Source: Armatimonadetes bacterium Uphvl-Ar2
GTDB taxonomy: Bacteria; Armatimonadota; Fimbriimonadia; Fimbriimonadales; Fimbriimonadaceae
Direction: 5' to 3'
DNA length: 64,000 nt
Assembly: GCA_002162095.1 (NCBI GenBank)
Contig: CP021424.1
Coordinates: forward strand, 1,364,001-1,428,000
Translations under genes and position numbers: made by a program
Shown here: one piece after another, positions 1 to 9,651 of the stretch
How the letters are laid out: every line of letters begins with the position of its first letter
Numbering within the stretch: position 1 is the stretch's first letter
Notes under the pieces: model-generated
What the model saw: the letters and a program-made list of their open reading frames with translations, nothing else
Databases searched by the model: none
What the model was told of the DNA's origin: nothing

Positions 1-1098
1 GGCGGCCAGGTGGTGGCACTCGCCCTCACCACAGCTCGGCGAGTTTACGATGAGGCCGGCATCGAGAACATCGGCTTCCGCGACCTTCTCACGCCGAGTG
101 ACCTCAAAGCCCGTGAATTCGGGAGGAAACTCGCCGAAGGGTTGCCGGCTCACCCCGACGTGTGTCACGAGGAATCGGAAGCCTATCTCGGGCTTTCCTA
201 TGCCGATCTTGTGGCCGAGCATGGCGAGGCGGAAGCGGAGCAACTCCTGACCACCCAGGGGCGCCGGGCTTTCCGCCCCGTGACGGCCATTCGGCGATGC
301 CTGGAGCGGATCAACCCCGTGGCAGTGCTGGCCACCAATAGCCCGCGCGCCGAGCAAACGGCCCTGGCCATCGCTCAAGAGCAGGGTCTCCCCAATGTTT
401 GCGCGGTGGACTTGTTTGCGCGGTACGACTTGGATCGCCTGGGCCAGCCGGACTACGCCCAGAACATCTGCGTCATCACCGAAGGGGACCGGCAGCTATT
501 AGCCCAATCCGGGTGGGGTCCGTCGCGCATCCACGTCACGGGCAATCCTTCGTTCGATCGGCTCGTTTCCGAGAAGTTTGCCGTCCAGGGCGCGGCAATC
601 CGTCGCCGATTGCCCCCGGGGCGCATCATCCTGTTCGCCAGCCAGCCCACCGCCGCCGACCCCGGCTACGGGCCCCGCATGGCGCACGCTCTGGCGCCGG
701 CCGTCCACAACTGGGGTGGTCACCTGGTGGTGCGCCCGCATCCCAACGAATTGTGGAGCCTGGATGACCTCCCGGTGGGCGTCACCGTGTCCCCCACCAC
801 CGAACCAGTCGAAGCCTGGCTCCACGCCGTGGACTATGTGGCCACTGCCACCAGCACGGTGGGCCTGCAGGCGGCCCTGCTGGGGCGGGGCATCCTTGAA
901 CTCGAAATCCCGGCCGGGATGGACCATTTCTCATACGCCGAGATGGGTTTAGCGGCGTCTTTGCCCGCCGATGCCATCACCGAAACTGGCATTCGCAACG
1001 CCCTGGCCACTCCGTGCCCGGGCCTCTCGCAGTTGCCCAAGCCTGGCCAGGGGGCCGCGCGCGTGGCGGATGTGATTGCTCAGGCCATCGCGCGCTGA
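1..1098 (+). CDS. 5'-truncated nucleotide-sugar epimerase / glycosyltransferase-like protein
   Basis: The reading frame is open from the first base (GGQ precedes the first possible GTG at 10), so the true start lies outside the window. The visible ~365 residues look like the GT-B/UDP-GlcNAc 2-epimerase/CDP-glycerol transferase superfamily: an N-terminal Rossmann-like part, an ITEGD strand end, then a C-terminal domain with RPHPNE near residue 245 and TSTVGLQAALLG near residue 285, the usual phosphate/nucleotide-binding segments. It sits 16 bases upstream of murJ and ahead of a sugar-phosphate transferase, so a role in making a surface polysaccharide or cell-wall precursor is likely. The exact substrate cannot be told from sequence. 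Confidence 0.6.
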   Translation, partial: GGQVVALALTTARRVYDEAGIENIGFRDLLTPSDLKAREFGRKLAEGLPAHPDVCHEESEAYLGLSYADLVAEHGEAEAEQLLTTQGRRAFRPVTAIRRCLERINPVAVLATNSPRAEQTALAIAQEQGLPNVCAVDLFARYDLDRLGQPDYAQNICVITEGDRQLLAQSGWGPSRIHVTGNPSFDRLVSEKFAVQGAAIRRRLPPGRIILFASQPTAADPGYGPRMAHALAPAVHNWGGHLVVRPHPNELWSLDDLPVGVTVSPTTEPVEAWLHAVDYVATATSTVGLQAALLGRGILELEIPAGMDHFSYAEMGLAASLPADAITETGIRNALATPCPGLSQLPKPGQGAARVADVIAQAIAR

Positions 1099-1114
1099 GG
1101 CATAAGGAGGCAAG

Positions 1115-2625
1115 ATGAGCGGACGCGGAAGGGCCACCCTTTGGGTTTTTGGTGGCATTCTGCTTGGCCGTATCATCGGCTACGGGCGAGAGCTCAGCAT
1201 TGGCAGTACGTTTGGCATTTCAGGCATGTCCGATATCGTGCAGGCCGCGCTCAGCATCCCCGATGTGATGTTTAACCTGCTGGCCGGAGGCGCGGTAGGG
1301 GCGGCTCTGATCCCCGAGTTCACGCGCCGTAGCCCCGAAGAACGCAATGGCCTGCATCGTACGGCCCTTATCTGGCTGATCTCGGCGCTCGTCCTGGTGG
1401 CCATCCTTGGAGCGGTTTGGCCCGAACCTCTGGCCACGCTGGTCGCGGGCGGCTTGCCACCACGGGATTCCGAACTGCTCAATCAATTGGTGCGGGGGTT
1501 GGTCTTTGTGGTGCCGCTCACGGCGGCGGCGGCGGTCACGCGGGCCTACCTCCACGCGCACCAGAGGTTTGCCTCGGCCAGCGTGAGTACGTTCATTTTC
1601 AATTTAGGTTTGGTGGTGGGTGTGATCCTCATCGGCCAGGGCGCCCCGCTGGAGGTGCTGGTGCTGGCAGCCCTGGCCGCTGCCGCAACTTCCTGGCTAG
1701 TGCAGCTTGCCGAGTCCCGGATCATCCGCGCGCCCGAATCGACTTCCGTCCCCTTAGAGCCTGCGCTCGCCCTGCGCTACGGGCAGGCGCTGGCGGTGGG
1801 GTACTCATCTTTATCATGCCGGTGCTGGCGAAATCCGCAGCGAGCCACTTTGCTGCGGGGAGCTACACCATCATGCACTACGCCATCAAGCTCATCGAGC
1901 TACCCTTGGGCACGGTGCTCACGGTGCTGTCGGTGGTGTTGCTCCCTTCTTTTGCCGAGCGCCTGGAGTCGCATCGCGACGAAACCCTTGCTCTCGCCGG
2001 GAGCGCCCTCCGCGTCACGCTCATGCTGGCGGTGGCCATCGCCGTGCCACTGGCAATCTTCAGCCAAGGCTTCGCTACCGTCTTGTTTGGTTACGGTGCC
2101 ATGGGACCAGAGGGCGCGCGCCGGGTGGGCGAACTCGCCGCGCCCCTCGTGGTGGCCATGGCGGGCCAAGCCGTGCTTTCGCTTCTCACTTCCCTCAGCC
2201 ATGCAAAGCGCGATATGGTGTCCCCGGTGGTCGCTTCGGTGGCCGCACTCGGAGCAGGGGTGGCCACGGGCTTCCTGACCGCCCCCATGGGCGTGGCAAG
2301 CATCGCGGTGGCCTATGCGGTCACGTTTGCGGTATTGCCCTTGGTGCTCATGGCGCTGTTGCACATCCGCCACCGCTTTGATCTGGTGTCGAGCCTCGCT
2401 GGCATGCGGTACGGCATGGCCCTGGCGATGATGTGCGGGCTTGCTTTTGTGGCTTCGCTGGTGGTGCGGGCGTGGGTGCTGACACCCTGGGCCCAGGTCG
2501 GCGTGGGCGTGGTTCTGGGGGCCGTCATGCTGGGCGTAGGGTTCTTTGTCGGGCAAATCCGCCCGGACGTCGCCCAATTGCGCGGTGCGAAGCGGCAAAA
2601 TCAAGAGGAGCCCCAAGACGCATGA
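1115..2625 (+). CDS. murJ: Lipid II flippase MurJ, frameshifted in this sequence
   Basis: MurJ/MviN exports lipid II across the inner membrane for peptidoglycan synthesis. The ATG follows a strong ribosome site (AAGGAGG at about 1103). The first part encodes an N-terminal MurJ-like segment (GRIIGYGRE, then ASVSTFIFNLGLVVG). The frame is lost at the run of four G at 1798-1801 and continues one frame back as VLIFIMPVLAK with the remaining transmembrane helices to 2625. Adding one G restores an unbroken 503-residue protein, the usual MurJ length, reading LAVGGVLIFIMP across the join. It is therefore probably an intact gene with a sequencing deletion, though a real mutation cannot be excluded. 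Its stop overlaps the next start. Confidence 0.85.
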
Positions 2626-3449
2626 AACTCATCATGATTGCCCGCGATCCAGAAATGGCCCAGTTTGTGGTCGAACACGGCGTGGAGCGCCTGATGGTGG
2701 ATCTCGAAGTGCTGGGGAAAGCTGAGCGTCAAGGGCACCTCGATACTGTCTTTAGTCACCACACCTGGGACGATGTGGATGCCGTGCGCCGGGCGGTGCC
2801 GGAGGCCGAAGTGATGGTGCGGATCAACCCCTATCACGAAGAAAGCGCGGCCGAAGTTCAACGCGCGGTGGATGCGGGGGCCGACCTCGTGATGGTGCCC
2901 ATGGTGGCTGATGCCGAGACGGTGCAGGCTTTCTCCGAATACGCCCAGGGCCGAGTGGGATTGGTGCCGCTGGTGGAAACCGCCGCCGGGGCCTGCCGCG
3001 TGCAGGCCATCGCGGCCATCCCGGGCGTACACGAGGTGTATTTCGGTCTGAACGATATGCATCTGCAAATGGGTCTGAGCTTTATGTTCGAGCTTTTGGC
3101 CGGGGGCATGGTGGACGCCATGGCGAGTGCGTGTCGGCAAGTCCCTAACCGGTTTGGCTTCGGGGGCATTGGCCGTATGGCCGGAGACCGCCTGCCGGGC
3201 CGCTCGGTGCTGGGCGAACACGTGCGCCTGGGCTCCGAGAGCGTGATTTTGGCTCGGTCCTTTCATGCCCGTAGCCAGAACCTGGCCGAACTCAAGGAAC
3301 GTGTCGATTTTCCAGCCGAAGTGCAGGCCCTGCGCGCCGCCCAAGCGGAACTCCAGGCCCGCACGCCGCAAGAAGCCGAGCTGGACCGGCACGCTACCGC
3401 GCAGTGCATCCATACCATTGCCGCCCAAATCCGGCAGGGAGGCGCGTGA
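2622..3449 (+). CDS. HpcH/HpaI aldolase / citrate lyase-family protein
   Basis: A 275-residue TIM-barrel protein related to HpcH/HpaI aldolases and CitE. Visible family features are the arginine in VRINPY (~residue 66), the metal-binding glutamate in PLVETAAG (~110) and GLNDMH (~140). These enzymes cleave or form C-C bonds of pyruvate or acyl-CoA substrates with a divalent metal. The ATG at 2622 overlaps the murJ stop by 4 bases and is preferred over the longer upstream frame, which only reads through murJ. It lies between murJ and a sugar-phosphate transferase, so it may supply a modified sugar or acid for a surface polymer. The substrate is unknown. Confidence 0.7.
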   Translation: MKLIMIARDPEMAQFVVEHGVERLMVDLEVLGKAERQGHLDTVFSHHTWDDVDAVRRAVPEAEVMVRINPYHEESAAEVQRAVDAGADLVMVPMVADAETVQAFSEYAQGRVGLVPLVETAAGACRVQAIAAIPGVHEVYFGLNDMHLQMGLSFMFELLAGGMVDAMASACRQVPNRFGFGGIGRMAGDRLPGRSVLGEHVRLGSESVILARSFHARSQNLAELKERVDFPAEVQALRAAQAELQARTPQEAELDRHATAQCIHTIAAQIRQGGA

Positions 3450-4003
3450 TCAAGCGGCTGTTTGACTTCCTGGTGGCGGGCATGGCCCTACTCACTTTTC
3501 TGCCGCTCATGGCCGTGCTGGCCCTTTGGGTGATGCTTAGCTCGCCGGGCGGGGCGCTATACCGCCAAACTCGGGTGGGGCGCCACTGCCGCCCCTTTAC
3601 GATCTACAAGTTTCGCTCGATGGTGGCGGGGGCCGACCAAAAGGGTTCGCACAGTACGGCCAGCAACGACCCCCGCATCACCCGGGTGGGGGCGATCTTG
3701 CGCAAAACCAGCCTGGATGAACTACCGCAGCTATGGAATGTAGTGAAGGGCGATATGAGTCTGGTGGGGCCGCGCCCCGATACCCCCAAGCAGGAATCCG
3801 ATTACTCGCCCGAACAGTGGCAGCAGCGCCACCAGGTGCGGCCGGGCATCACGGGCTTGGCGCAGGCCAAGGGGCGCAATGTCTCTACTCTCGAAGAGCG
3901 CACCGCCTACGATCTCGAATACGTCGACAAGTCCGGCCTGGGCCTTGACCTGCAAATCCTCGTCTGGACGGTGAAGCAGGTGCTGGGCAAGGGGAGTTTC
4001 TAA
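3446..4003 (+). CDS. Undecaprenyl-phosphate sugar phosphotransferase (bacterial sugar transferase family)
   Basis: A 185-residue monotopic enzyme of the WbaP/PglC-type bacterial sugar transferase family, which transfers a sugar-1-phosphate to undecaprenyl phosphate as the first step of polysaccharide repeat-unit assembly. It has the N-terminal membrane helix ([15 protein letters not shown]), YKFRSM, the DELPQLWNV core, the LVGPRP motif and a C-terminal ITGLAQ segment. The GTG start at 3446 overlaps the preceding stop (GTGA). The length fits the short catalytic-core form without the extra N-terminal helices of WbaP. Confidence 0.88.
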   Translation: MIKRLFDFLVAGMALLTFLPLMAVLALWVMLSSPGGALYRQTRVGRHCRPFTIYKFRSMVAGADQKGSHSTASNDPRITRVGAILRKTSLDELPQLWNVVKGDMSLVGPRPDTPKQESDYSPEQWQQRHQVRPGITGLAQAKGRNVSTLEERTAYDLEYVDKSGLGLDLQILVWTVKQVLGKGSF

Positions 4004-4006
4004 GTC

Positions 4007-5044
4007 ATGAGGATCTCCGGCATGCGACTGCTCAACACCTTGGTGGTGGGGATGTATGCGCTCATGATAGCTCTGGGGGTCGTGCAGTTCTCATTGTGGA
4101 GCCAGATCACCGACATCATCAGCTACAATACCGACCCGGTTTCGCTGATCCTATCGGGGCACTTGCATGCTCTGCGCTTTGCGGTGGTCTTCCCGGCCTT
4201 GTGGCTACACCTGGCAACGGGCTGGAATCAGGATTTGCTGTTCACGATATGGGTGGGGATGGCAATCATGCTGTGTGCTACCCAGGTGGCGCGGGCGTCC
4301 TCACTGGCGCTTGCGGGCAATGAATCCCTTCGCCGATGGACCTTCTTCCCCTCGCTTCTCGTTTTCATCGGCATTTCCTTTGCCATGAATGGCCGCATCG
4401 CGTTCGCCTTCGCGGGCATTGCGTGCCTGTTGGTCTCGCAATTGCGATGGCACCTGGGGCTCAATCGCAGCCTCACTTGGTTCTTGCTCGGTCAGCTCGG
4501 CAGCCTCATCCTGATGTCGGTCAGCACCGGGACGTTCATGGTGGGGGCGCTGGTCATCTTGCTTTTTGCTTTGGCGCAGCCGGTGATCCGCGACGGGCAA
4601 TACTTGCGGCGGCGGCAGGCCATCCACTTTGGCTCGGCCTTGCTCGTGCTCCTCTCCTTGTATCCGCTGTTAGGAAAGTCTCTCCTCAAGAACATCGATT
4701 TCTACGGCGGCGGCATTGTCGGCCTAATCCGCATGCTCCAGCACGGCCTGGGGCGTTTCTTGCCGACAGACCCCTTGTCCTTGCTGATCTTTGCGGTGGG
4801 TGGGACGTTTTTTGCCTACCACGTGTTGCGGATACTGGCCCTGCTGGTGCGGCAGCAGCACCCCCTAGCCCCCGTGGCCTTGGGCGCAAGCTTGGCCATG
4901 GCCGGCGGTCTCTTCGGCCTTTCCACTCTGCTGGTGTCGTTGCCCGCCTTCGCGGTGATTGGCATCACGTGGGCGTTGCGGCCGCTGGTGGTCGAGCGAC
5001 CTTCACCCCCCGCGGCGATGGGCTCGGGTCTATACTCCACCTAA
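4007..5044 (+). CDS. Polytopic membrane protein, possible polysaccharide polymerase
   Basis: 345 residues with roughly nine to ten hydrophobic helices and short basic loops. No catalytic motif is recognised. It lies 3 bases after the sugar-phosphate transferase gene and 3 bases before asnB. By position and topology it could be a Wzy/EpsG-type polymerase or another integral component of the polysaccharide machinery. That is inference from context only. The start is the ATG at 4007 directly after the preceding stop. Confidence 0.5.
   Translation: MRISGMRLLNTLVVGMYALMIALGVVQFSLWSQITDIISYNTDPVSLILSGHLHALRFAVVFPALWLHLATGWNQDLLFTIWVGMAIMLCATQVARASSLALAGNESLRRWTFFPSLLVFIGISFAMNGRIAFAFAGIACLLVSQLRWHLGLNRSLTWFLLGQLGSLILMSVSTGTFMVGALVILLFALAQPVIRDGQYLRRRQAIHFGSALLVLLSLYPLLGKSLLKNIDFYGGGIVGLIRMLQHGLGRFLPTDPLSLLIFAVGGTFFAYHVLRILALLVRQQHPLAPVALGASLAMAGGLFGLSTLLVSLPAFAVIGITWALRPLVVERPSPPAAMGSGLYST
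5031..5036 (+). promoter_or_regulatory. -10-like box (TATACT) just before asnB
   Basis: TATACT lies 11 bases upstream of the asnB ATG, inside the end of the preceding gene. A transcript from it would have a leader of only a few bases. No convincing -35 is seen. Confidence 0.35.
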
Positions 5045-5047
5045 GCT

Positions 5048-6883
5048 ATGTGCGGCATCTATGGCGTTTGGGACCGGCAACGGGAGCCGATCCTGCCGGC
5101 AACTTGGCACTCCATGGCCGCATGCATTGCCCACCGGGGACCGGACGAAAGCGGCGCCCATGAAGCGCCCGGCGTGGTCATCGGCAACCAACGCCTCTCG
5201 ATCATCGACATTAGCTCCGGCAAGCAGCCGTTTGTCAGCGACGATGGCCAGATCGCCGTCGTGCAAAACGGTGAGATTTACAACTACGTTGAGCTCCGAG
5301 CGGAGCTGCAAGCGCAGGGGGTCGAGTTCCGCACCTCCAGCGATACCGAGGTCTTGCTGCGGCTTTACGAAGCTCATGGCCCCACCTTCTGGTCGCGATT
5401 GAACGGAATGTTTGCGGTCGCCATCTACGACGCGCGGACGGATGAACTCCACCTGGCCCGCGACCGCATGGGCGTCAAGCCGCTTTACATCGCCGACGAT
5501 GGCCAGCGCATCTGGTTTGGTAGCGAAATCAAGGTGATCCTGCAAGCGGGTTTCCCGCGCCGCGTGGACCCCGAGGCCCTGCACCACTATTTCTCGTTCC
5601 TCTTTGTTCCGCCGCCGCTCACCATGTTCCAGGGCATCCGGCATGTGCCGCCCGGCCACGCGGTGCGTATCACCCGGCAAGGGATGGAAACCCATGCATG
5701 GTGGCGGCTCAGTGACATCCAGTGCGGGCCAGAACCTGATCTGGACGAGTGGTGCGAGCAGTTCCGGTATCGGCTCAGCGAAGGCGTGCGCCTGCGCATG
5801 CGGGCAGATGTGCCGTTCGGGGCGTTCCTCAGCGGGGGGCTGGATAGTAGCAGCGTGGTGCATTCGATGTGCGCTCATAGCGACCACCCGGTGCAGACTT
5901 TTTCGATTGGGTTCGACGATCCGCGCTTTGACGAGGGCCCGTTCAGTCAGCAGGTGGCCGACATGTTTGGCACAGACCACACCCTCGAGCGCGTGGACCC
6001 CAACATGATTGGCCTGTGGCCGCTGGTGGTGTGGCACTGCGACCAACCCCACAGTGACGTCAGCTACATGCCCATGTACCGGGTGAGCGAGCTGGCTGCT
6101 CGGCGCGTGAAGATGGTGCTGACCGGCGACGGGGGCGACGAGCTTTTTGGCGGCTACCAGCGGTACGCCGACTTCTTCTCGCGGCCCGAAGTGGCGGATT
6201 ACAGTGCGGGGCAGTTCTCGCAGGCGTACCACGACTCGATGGCACTCCTCACGGAGGCGGACAAGCGCACGTATTACTCGGCTGACCTGGCGCGGCAGAC
6301 GCAGGGGCTGGACAGCCACAGCATCACGGCCGGTCTCTTTGCTAAGGTGCCGGACTACGACCGGATGAACCAGGCGCTGTATCTGGACTGCCGCCTCTTG
6401 TTGCCCGGCAACAACCTGGTAAAGCCCGACCGCATGCCGATGGCGGTGAGCCTGGAGGCGCGCGACCCGTTCCTCGACCCGGCCTTGATCGATTTGGCGT
6501 TCCAGACCCCGGGCTCGTTCAAGGTCCGAGATGGGGTAACGCGGTGGGCCTACAAGCATGCCGTCCAGCCCTTCCTAGGGGCCGACCTGACTCACCGCAA
6601 GAAACAGATGTTCACGGTGCCGATTGGCGAGTGGTTTAAGCGGGAACTGCGAACCTGGACGCCCGACTTCCTCCTGAGCGACCGCACCCTTTCGCGGGGG
6701 CTCTTCCAGCGAGAAGCCTTAGCGCAGATGTTGGATGACCACGCAAACGACCGCGCCAACCATACGCGGCTGATCCGCTCGTTTGTGGCGCTCGAGATGT
6801 GGCACCGCATGTTCATTGACGAATGCTTTGCCAGTGCGCCCACCATGGCGGACCTGGGCGCGCCTGAACCGGAACTCGTTTAG
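5048..6883 (+). CDS. asnB: Asparagine synthase (glutamine-hydrolysing)
   Basis: 611 residues. It begins MCGIYG, so Cys2 becomes the N-terminal nucleophile of the glutaminase domain after Met removal; RLSIID, NGEIYNY and the glutamine-site segments follow. The C-terminal synthetase domain has the ATP pyrophosphatase loop SGGLDSSSV (~residue 270) and GDGGDELFGGY. It makes asparagine from aspartate, glutamine and ATP. Because it ends a polysaccharide cluster, it could instead amidate a sugar acid, as AsnB paralogues in exopolysaccharide loci are thought to do. It is convergent with fabH with only 7 bases between stops. Confidence 0.9.
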   Translation: MCGIYGVWDRQREPILPATWHSMAACIAHRGPDESGAHEAPGVVIGNQRLSIIDISSGKQPFVSDDGQIAVVQNGEIYNYVELRAELQAQGVEFRTSSDTEVLLRLYEAHGPTFWSRLNGMFAVAIYDARTDELHLARDRMGVKPLYIADDGQRIWFGSEIKVILQAGFPRRVDPEALHHYFSFLFVPPPLTMFQGIRHVPPGHAVRITRQGMETHAWWRLSDIQCGPEPDLDEWCEQFRYRLSEGVRLRMRADVPFGAFLSGGLDSSSVVHSMCAHSDHPVQTFSIGFDDPRFDEGPFSQQVADMFGTDHTLERVDPNMIGLWPLVVWHCDQPHSDVSYMPMYRVSELAARRVKMVLTGDGGDELFGGYQRYADFFSRPEVADYSAGQFSQAYHDSMALLTEADKRTYYSADLARQTQGLDSHSITAGLFAKVPDYDRMNQALYLDCRLLLPGNNLVKPDRMPMAVSLEARDPFLDPALIDLAFQTPGSFKVRDGVTRWAYKHAVQPFLGADLTHRKKQMFTVPIGEWFKRELRTWTPDFLLSDRTLSRGLFQREALAQMLDDHANDRANHTRLIRSFVALEMWHRMFIDECFASAPTMADLGAPEPELV

Positions 6884-6890
6884 AACGGGC

Positions 6891-7877
6891 TTACCAGCGG
6901 ATGAGGTTGGCGCCCCACACCAGGCCGGCCCCAAAGCCGACGGTGAGCACCGTCATGCCGGGCTTGAGGACCCCCATCTCTGTGGCTTCGCTGAGGGCGA
7001 TGGGAATGGAACCGGCCGACGTGTTGCCAAATCGGTCCACGTTCACAAAGACTTTCTCGGAGGGAAGATTGAGGCGCTCGCGGGCGCTTTCAATAATGCG
7101 AATGTTGGCCTGGTGCGGCACAAAGAGGTCCACTTCGTCGGGGGTCATCTTTGCTTCGGCCAGCACCTTCATGCACGCATCGCCCATAGCCTGCACGGCA
7201 AAACGGTAGACCTCGTTGCCGTTCATATATACCTTTTGGCTGCGGGGTGCGGCTTGCGGCGAACCAAACGGGTAGCGGCTGCCGCCAACCTCGTTATGAA
7301 TATGCTTGGCGCCCGAACCGTCACTGAGCAGGACCGTCTTGATCACGCCGCGCTCGGAGCCCTCGACCCCCTTGAGGATCACGGCCCCGGCGCCATCGCC
7401 GAATAGAACGCAGGTGCTGCGATCGGTCCAGTCCACGATCTTGGTGAGGACATCCACGCCGACGACGAGGACTTTTTTGGCCATGCCCGTTTCGATGAGC
7501 GCGGCTGCGTTCGCGATGCTGTAGATAAACCCGGCGCACGCGGCTCCGACATCAAAGGCGCCCGCGTGCTTGGCCCCGATGGCGTCTTGGAGCAGGCAGG
7601 ACGTGCTGGGGAACTGCATATCCCCGGTCACGGTGCCTACGATGACCATGTCGAGGTCTTCGGCGGCGACACCCGAATGGGCGAGAGCCTTCTGGGACGC
7701 CTCCAGGGCCAGCGTGAAGGGCGTTTCATCCGGTCCGGAAATATGCCGCTGTCGAATCCCCGTTCGAGAGAAAATCCACTCGTCATTGGTATCGACCATC
7801 GTCGAGAGCTCGTCGTTGGTGAGGATACGAGGCGGGACGGCGTGGCCGACCCCTTCAATGCGCGCACGGATGGACAT
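6891..7877 (-). CDS. fabH: 3-oxoacyl-ACP synthase III
   Basis: 328-residue KASIII that condenses an acyl-CoA primer with malonyl-ACP to start fatty-acid synthesis. The catalytic triad is visible: Cys114 in GAACAGF, His in PHQANIR and Asn in FGNTSAGS, plus the C-terminal VGFGAGLVWG. It is the last gene of a minus-strand operon after DUF177 and plsX, with 7 bases between plsX and fabH, a common lipid-gene arrangement. Confidence 0.95.
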   Translation of the reverse strand: MSIRARIEGVGHAVPPRILTNDELSTMVDTNDEWIFSRTGIRQRHISGPDETPFTLALEASQKALAHSGVAAEDLDMVIVGTVTGDMQFPSTSCLLQDAIGAKHAGAFDVGAACAGFIYSIANAAALIETGMAKKVLVVGVDVLTKIVDWTDRSTCVLFGDGAGAVILKGVEGSERGVIKTVLLSDGSGAKHIHNEVGGSRYPFGSPQAAPRSQKVYMNGNEVYRFAVQAMGDACMKVLAEAKMTPDEVDLFVPHQANIRIIESARERLNLPSEKVFVNVDRFGNTSAGSIPIALSEATEMGVLKPGMTVLTVGFGAGLVWGANLIRW

Positions 7878-7884
7878 GAGGGAC

Positions 7885-8892
7885 TTAGGCTTGGACGGGA
7901 GCTTCGGCGACTTCGGCCGGAGCTTGGAATGACTCTCGGATACGTTGTACCACTTGACCTCGCACGGCCACCTGCGCGTTCCTCAGCGCATTGGCGATGG
8001 CCCGGGCATTACTACGCCCGTGGCAGATGATGCAAAGCCCGTTCAGGCCCAAAAGCGGCGACCCGCCGTATTCGGCGTAGTCGATTTTCTTTCGCAAGGG
8101 GGCCATTGCTCCCTTGAGGGGTGCGAAGAGCAGCTTCTTTGGTCCCGAGGGGATAGCCGCCTTGATCTCGTCGAAAAGGAACTCGCCCACACCCTCGGCG
8201 CACTTGAGCATGAGATTGCCCACAAAGCCATCGCAAACGACCACGTCCACGGGGTTGCGGAACATGTCCTTGGGCTCGATGTTGCCGGCAAACCATGGTT
8301 CGTGGCGCATGCACTCATAGGCTTCCTTGACAAATGCATTGCCCTTGCCTTCTTCTTCTCCGATGTTAAGCAGGTGAACGGTGGGGTTCACGCGGCCCAT
8401 CACTTCGCGGGCATAGGCGCGGCCCATCACGGCGAACTGCGCCAGGTGCTGGGGTTCCACGTCCGGGCTGGCTCCGGCATCCAGCAAGAGACTGTTGCCG
8501 TGCCGTCCGGGCATGGGGGTGGCTATAGCGGGGCGATAGACGCCCGGCACCGGTCGCCAGGAGAGCAGAGACGCTGCCGTGGCCGCCCCCGTGTTGCCGG
8601 CGGCGATGAGGGCATCGCCTTCGCCATCCTTCACCAGGCGGGCGGCGACGGCAATGGAGGAACCCTTCTTCTTGCGCAGGGCCTCGGTCGGCTTATCATC
8701 CATTTCAATGACTTCGCTGGCCGGGTGAATGGTGATGTTGGCCGGCGGGTTGGCGCCCAGGTGGGGCCGAATACGGTCCGGGTCGCCCACCAGGATGATG
8801 GTGCCCTTGATGTCGGCGGCGGCTTCCAGCGCGCCTTTGACGATCTGCTCGGGGGCGTAGTCGCCACCCATCGCGTCCAGGACGAGCTTCAT
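7885..8892 (-). CDS. plsX: Phosphate acyltransferase PlsX
   Basis: 335 residues. It converts acyl-ACP to acyl-phosphate for glycerolipid synthesis. Family signatures include the start LDAMGGDYAP, a GNTGA segment and CDGFVGN near residue 220. Its ATG at 8892 overlaps the DUF177 stop by 4 bases, so the two are probably translationally coupled. The gene usually found just upstream, rpmF (ribosomal protein L32), is absent here. Confidence 0.95.
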   Translation of the reverse strand: MKLVLDAMGGDYAPEQIVKGALEAAADIKGTIILVGDPDRIRPHLGANPPANITIHPASEVIEMDDKPTEALRKKKGSSIAVAARLVKDGEGDALIAAGNTGAATAASLLSWRPVPGVYRPAIATPMPGRHGNSLLLDAGASPDVEPQHLAQFAVMGRAYAREVMGRVNPTVHLLNIGEEEGKGNAFVKEAYECMRHEPWFAGNIEPKDMFRNPVDVVVCDGFVGNLMLKCAEGVGEFLFDEIKAAIPSGPKKLLFAPLKGAMAPLRKKIDYAEYGGSPLLGLNGLCIICHGRSNARAIANALRNAQVAVRGQVVQRIRESFQAPAEVAEAPVQA

Positions 8893-9437
8893 TCCTTGCC
8901 CTCCTCGGCTTCGGTTTGGTCGCCGGCGATTTCAGCGAGGTGAACCAGACCCGGGTGGGTGGGAGCAGCAAAGTGCTTCTTGACCGCGCGGACGTTGGGG
9001 CAGTCGCCTTCCCAACCGAATTGACACAGGGGCTGCACCGGGAGATTGAGGATCAAACCTTGGCGCAGGTAGCCATCGGGGATGAGCGCGTTCTTGTCAA
9101 AAATCTTTTCGGGCTCTTCTTCCGGCACGATGTGCGCGAAACCGTCACTCCCGTAGCAAGAGGGCACACCCTCTACGGTGAACTCGTCATCCATCTCAAA
9201 TTCCACGTCCACTTCGATCGGTTCATTGCATCGGGCGCATTCGACGACGCACCGGGTCCGGAATTGCCCGGAAATCAGCAAGATGTTGCCCGTGCTCACC
9301 GCCGAGAGTTCGCCCTCAATGGGATTTACGAGATCTACATCTTCTTCCTGAGAAAGTGAAGTGTGGATCGTGAAATTGAGTTGCTTCCCGGGGTTTTGCA
9401 GAGCCTCGTTGAGATCGAGGAGATGGTTGCGCTTCAC
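8889..9437 (-). CDS. DUF177 (YceD-like) protein
   Basis: 182 residues of the DUF177/YceD family, which in most bacteria precedes rpmF and plsX and has been linked to 23S rRNA metabolism. The core CARCNEPIEV motif is visible near residue 70, and two further cysteines (LCQFGWEGDC) near residue 145 sit where the family often has a metal-site pair. The GTG start at 9437 begins MKRNHLLDL. A TACACT box lies 9 bases upstream with no Shine-Dalgarno, which suggests a leaderless message. Confidence 0.8.
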   Translation of the reverse strand: MKRNHLLDLNEALQNPGKQLNFTIHTSLSQEEDVDLVNPIEGELSAVSTGNILLISGQFRTRCVVECARCNEPIEVDVEFEMDDEFTVEGVPSCYGSDGFAHIVPEEEPEKIFDKNALIPDGYLRQGLILNLPVQPLCQFGWEGDCPNVRAVKKHFAAPTHPGLVHLAEIAGDQTEAEEGKE

Positions 9438-9446
9438 GCTGAGGCC

Positions 9447-9452
9447 AGTGTA
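9447..9452 (-). promoter_or_regulatory. -10-like box (TACACT) for the DUF177-plsX-fabH operon
   Basis: On the minus strand TACACT lies 9 bases before the GTG at 9437, placing the predicted transcription start within a few bases of the start codon. No clear -35 hexamer is present. Confidence 0.4.
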
Positions 9453-9588
9453 CCTGCGGGGGTGTCGAGGTTCCCGAACGCCCGGCCAATCCTCGGCTTC
9501 CGACCCGCAAAAGTGGGACCGATGCGAAAAGTTGAACGAAATTCATGGCTGTGTTCGTCCGAGGTACGTGTGTTTGCGGCGGTATGGC

Positions 9589-9617
9589 TTGCGTTCTGGC
9601 GCTGAACCAGGTACAGT
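9589..9617 (+). promoter_or_regulatory. Promoter of the 9652 lipoprotein gene
   Basis: TTGCGT at 9589-9594 and TACAGT at 9612-9617 are separated by 17 bases, a sigma70-like arrangement. The predicted start would be near 9624, giving a leader of about 28 bases that contains GAGG before the TTG start. Confidence 0.5.
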
Positions 9618-9651
9618 CACCAGCGTTCGCAACACGAGCGAGGTATTGACC

